Source: Bacillota bacterium (GTDB lineage Bacteria; Bacillota; UBA4882; UBA8346). Taken from it: 61,305 nucleotides of DNA. The notes beneath the pieces were generated by a model. It was not told where the DNA came from, did not search any database, and worked only from the letters and a program-made list of their open reading frames with translations. Position numbers and translations under genes: made by a program. The DNA is taken from contig JAEYRN010000037.1 of NCBI GenBank assembly GCA_023435565.1, positions 1 to 61,305 on the forward strand, read 5' to 3'. Of the stretch, positions 60,149 through 61,305 are shown piece by piece. Position 1 is the stretch's first letter. Each line of letters starts with the position of its first letter.

Positions 60149-61305
60149 CTACAGTTTTTTCACTAAATCTAACAGATTATCGATGTGTTTTTGTTTGATG
60201 CCAAGCCCCATCAGTTTATTCGAATATTCCTGTGAGTTGCTTTTTTCGCCGTTACGCTTGTACGCTTCGGCAAGTAGGGCCAGGCGATAACCGGCATAAT
60301 AGAGATCATTTGACTCGATGGAAGGCGCATCGATCTCCTCCAGGATTATTATCGCCCTGTCAAGATTGTCTGTCATCATCAATGCTGCATTCTCAATTGC
60401 AATTTGATAATGGGTATTGTTTAGGCTGTAAGCTTTTTGCATGAACTGCCTACGAGTTTCCCCCTCTGACTCTTTGGCGGCATGAAAGAGTAAAAAAGGC
60501 TCCTGAGGGTACTTATCCGCAATCGCCGCATAGGCTGTTGCAAATTCATCCTGACTATGTATTGATGAAACGATTTCACCAAATTCCCGCAATATGGGAG
60601 AGAGTTCAAGAGCTTCATATTTTAATTGCGGTTTCGCTTTGATATCGTCGGGATAAAAATATACAGGACCGAGTGCACCAAAGCAACCTTTGTTTCGTGC
60701 AAGGTAGGCGCCACTGTCAGCGTGGACTACCATTTTGACGGTCCAGGCATTGCAGATAGCTTCTTCCAGTGCGGCTCGTGTCGAATCAACTCCCGGGACC
60801 TCGGTTGATCGCATAAGCTTTATAACATTGTCCAGTGACAATGAATTTGTTTTGTGTAACGCAAATTCTTCAAGCATCTTCTGTCTGCTATTGTTATAGG
60901 GACTCTTTGAGATAAAAATATCTTCGTATTCTTTTGATATTTCCTGATTTTGGCACTGATTTGTCGCCAAGAACACTTTTTTATCACGGGTAACTTCCCG
61001 CCAGATCATTCTCTCATTATCTACTGCCATCTCAAATGAGACTGCTTTTCCCTGGCTCCGGTCGGTAACAATAAGTGCGGATGGTATCAAACGTACATGA
61101 TTATTTAAAAATGTTCGAACATCCTTTAAGGAGCTGCACTCTTCCATGATCATCCGATTATAGTAATCCGGATGGATCCCCTTTTTGCTGCCCGGGGTTA
61201 CGAGGGAGTTGTCGCTGATGGACAGTGCCTTTTCGTTTGGATGGTGTGCAGCAGAAGTTCCGAGTACAAAAACCGGTTTGATGTCAATAAATGAGTGATA
61301 TCCTT
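60149..61305 (-). CDS. C45-like Ntn-hydrolase (penicillin acyltransferase type), 5' end beyond window
   Basis: The reading frame stays open to the window edge, so the gene is cut at its 5' end; the ATG at 61153 is internal. About 385 codons are visible. The first part (FVLGTSAAHHPNEKALSISDNS, PGSKKGIHPDYYNRMIMEECSSLKDVRTFLNNH, ALIVTDRSQGKAVSFEMAV, NAWTVKMVVHADSGAYLARN) matches the C45/acyl-coenzyme A:6-aminopenicillanate acyltransferase family. The nucleophile Cys should lie upstream of the window. The C-terminal 150 residues look helical and TPR-like. Substrate unknown. Confidence 0.6.
   Translation of the reverse strand, partial: GYHSFIDIKPVFVLGTSAAHHPNEKALSISDNSLVTPGSKKGIHPDYYNRMIMEECSSLKDVRTFLNNHVRLIPSALIVTDRSQGKAVSFEMAVDNERMIWREVTRDKKVFLATNQCQNQEISKEYEDIFISKSPYNNSRQKMLEEFALHKTNSLSLDNVIKLMRSTEVPGVDSTRAALEEAICNAWTVKMVVHADSGAYLARNKGCFGALGPVYFYPDDIKAKPQLKYEALELSPILREFGEIVSSIHSQDEFATAYAAIADKYPQEPFLLFHAAKESEGETRRQFMQKAYSLNNTHYQIAIENAALMMTDNLDRAIIILEEIDAPSIESNDLYYAGYRLALLAEAYKRNGEKSNSQEYSNKLMGLGIKQKHIDNLLDLVKKL

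Noticed and set aside
61153..61305. Start of the C45-like gene at ATG 61153, or a frameshift just upstream of it
   Set aside because: Re-reading the reverse strand shows four G (not three) at the homopolymer, so the frame continues unbroken to the window end. The ATG is internal and the gene is simply cut by the edge.

Overview
The window reads as part of the chromosome of an anaerobic, deep-branching member of the Bacillota (Firmicutes). The gene order rpmE - DUF1385 - prfA - prmC is typical of clostridial lineages. Both [FeFe]-hydrogenase (hydE, TM1266-type regulator) and [NiFe]-hydrogenase (hypA-B-F-C-D-E) maturation genes are present, and at least six radical-SAM enzymes are encoded. There are also signs of an outer membrane: an RND pump fused to a TolC-like outer-membrane factor, and a secreted protein that looks like a beta-barrel ending in an aromatic residue. 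A diderm Firmicute (for example a Limnochordia/Hydrogenispora-like lineage) fits, but the species is inference.

Layout. 1-1620: TM1266-type regulator and hydE. 1958-10241: a compact ribosomal-peptide (RiPP) biosynthetic cluster, the most interesting part of the window. It has two tandem, nearly identical 36-residue Cys-containing precursor genes with GTG starts, too short for routine gene calling. Around them lie a SPASM-type radical-SAM maturase, two cobalamin-binding-type radical-SAM proteins, an SDR oxidoreductase, a zinc metallopeptidase, a GNAT acetyltransferase and an ABC exporter. A sigma-70-like promoter precedes the cluster, and a long perfect hairpin separates the precursors from the maturase. 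10421-17458: secreted GH30 glycosidase, orphan galactitol-type PTS IIC, acyltransferase-3, MATE exporter and an Old Yellow Enzyme. 17808-25034: accessory region with a chemoreceptor, a tyrosine-recombinase-like protein lacking catalytic residues, GNAT, DUF362, a stop-interrupted gene, PhzF, a QueG-like Fe-S protein, a 21-bp tandem repeat array and a methyltransferase. 25035-25955: gene-free, holding two copies of a hairpin-rich repeat.

25956-31252: U32 peptidase-family protein, then an operon of lysine 2,3-aminomutase plus two D-Ala-D-Ala-ligase-like ATP-grasp enzymes, followed by a GNAT. This looks like an uncharacterised beta-lysine conjugate pathway. 31236-39443: a membrane protein and a geranylgeranyl-reductase-like flavoprotein on the minus strand, then MarR, membrane-fusion protein and RND-OMF fusion on the plus strand; a clear palindromic operator overlaps the marR promoter. 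39450-40838: a small genomic island bounded by a 20-bp duplication of the 3' end of tRNA-Leu(CAA). It carries a small toxin-antitoxin-like gene pair whose GNAT partner is frameshifted.

40985-44819 (minus strand): outer-membrane-like protein, YigZ, BsuPI-type proteinase-inhibitor-like protein and a subtilisin-like lipoprotein protease. 45047-57732 (plus strand): FAD oxidoreductase, RlmI-like rRNA methyltransferase, radical SAM protein, rpmE, DUF1385, prfA, prmC and hypABFCDE. 57814-61305: secreted beta-propeller protein, two small unknown genes, and a C45-like Ntn-hydrolase gene cut by the window end.
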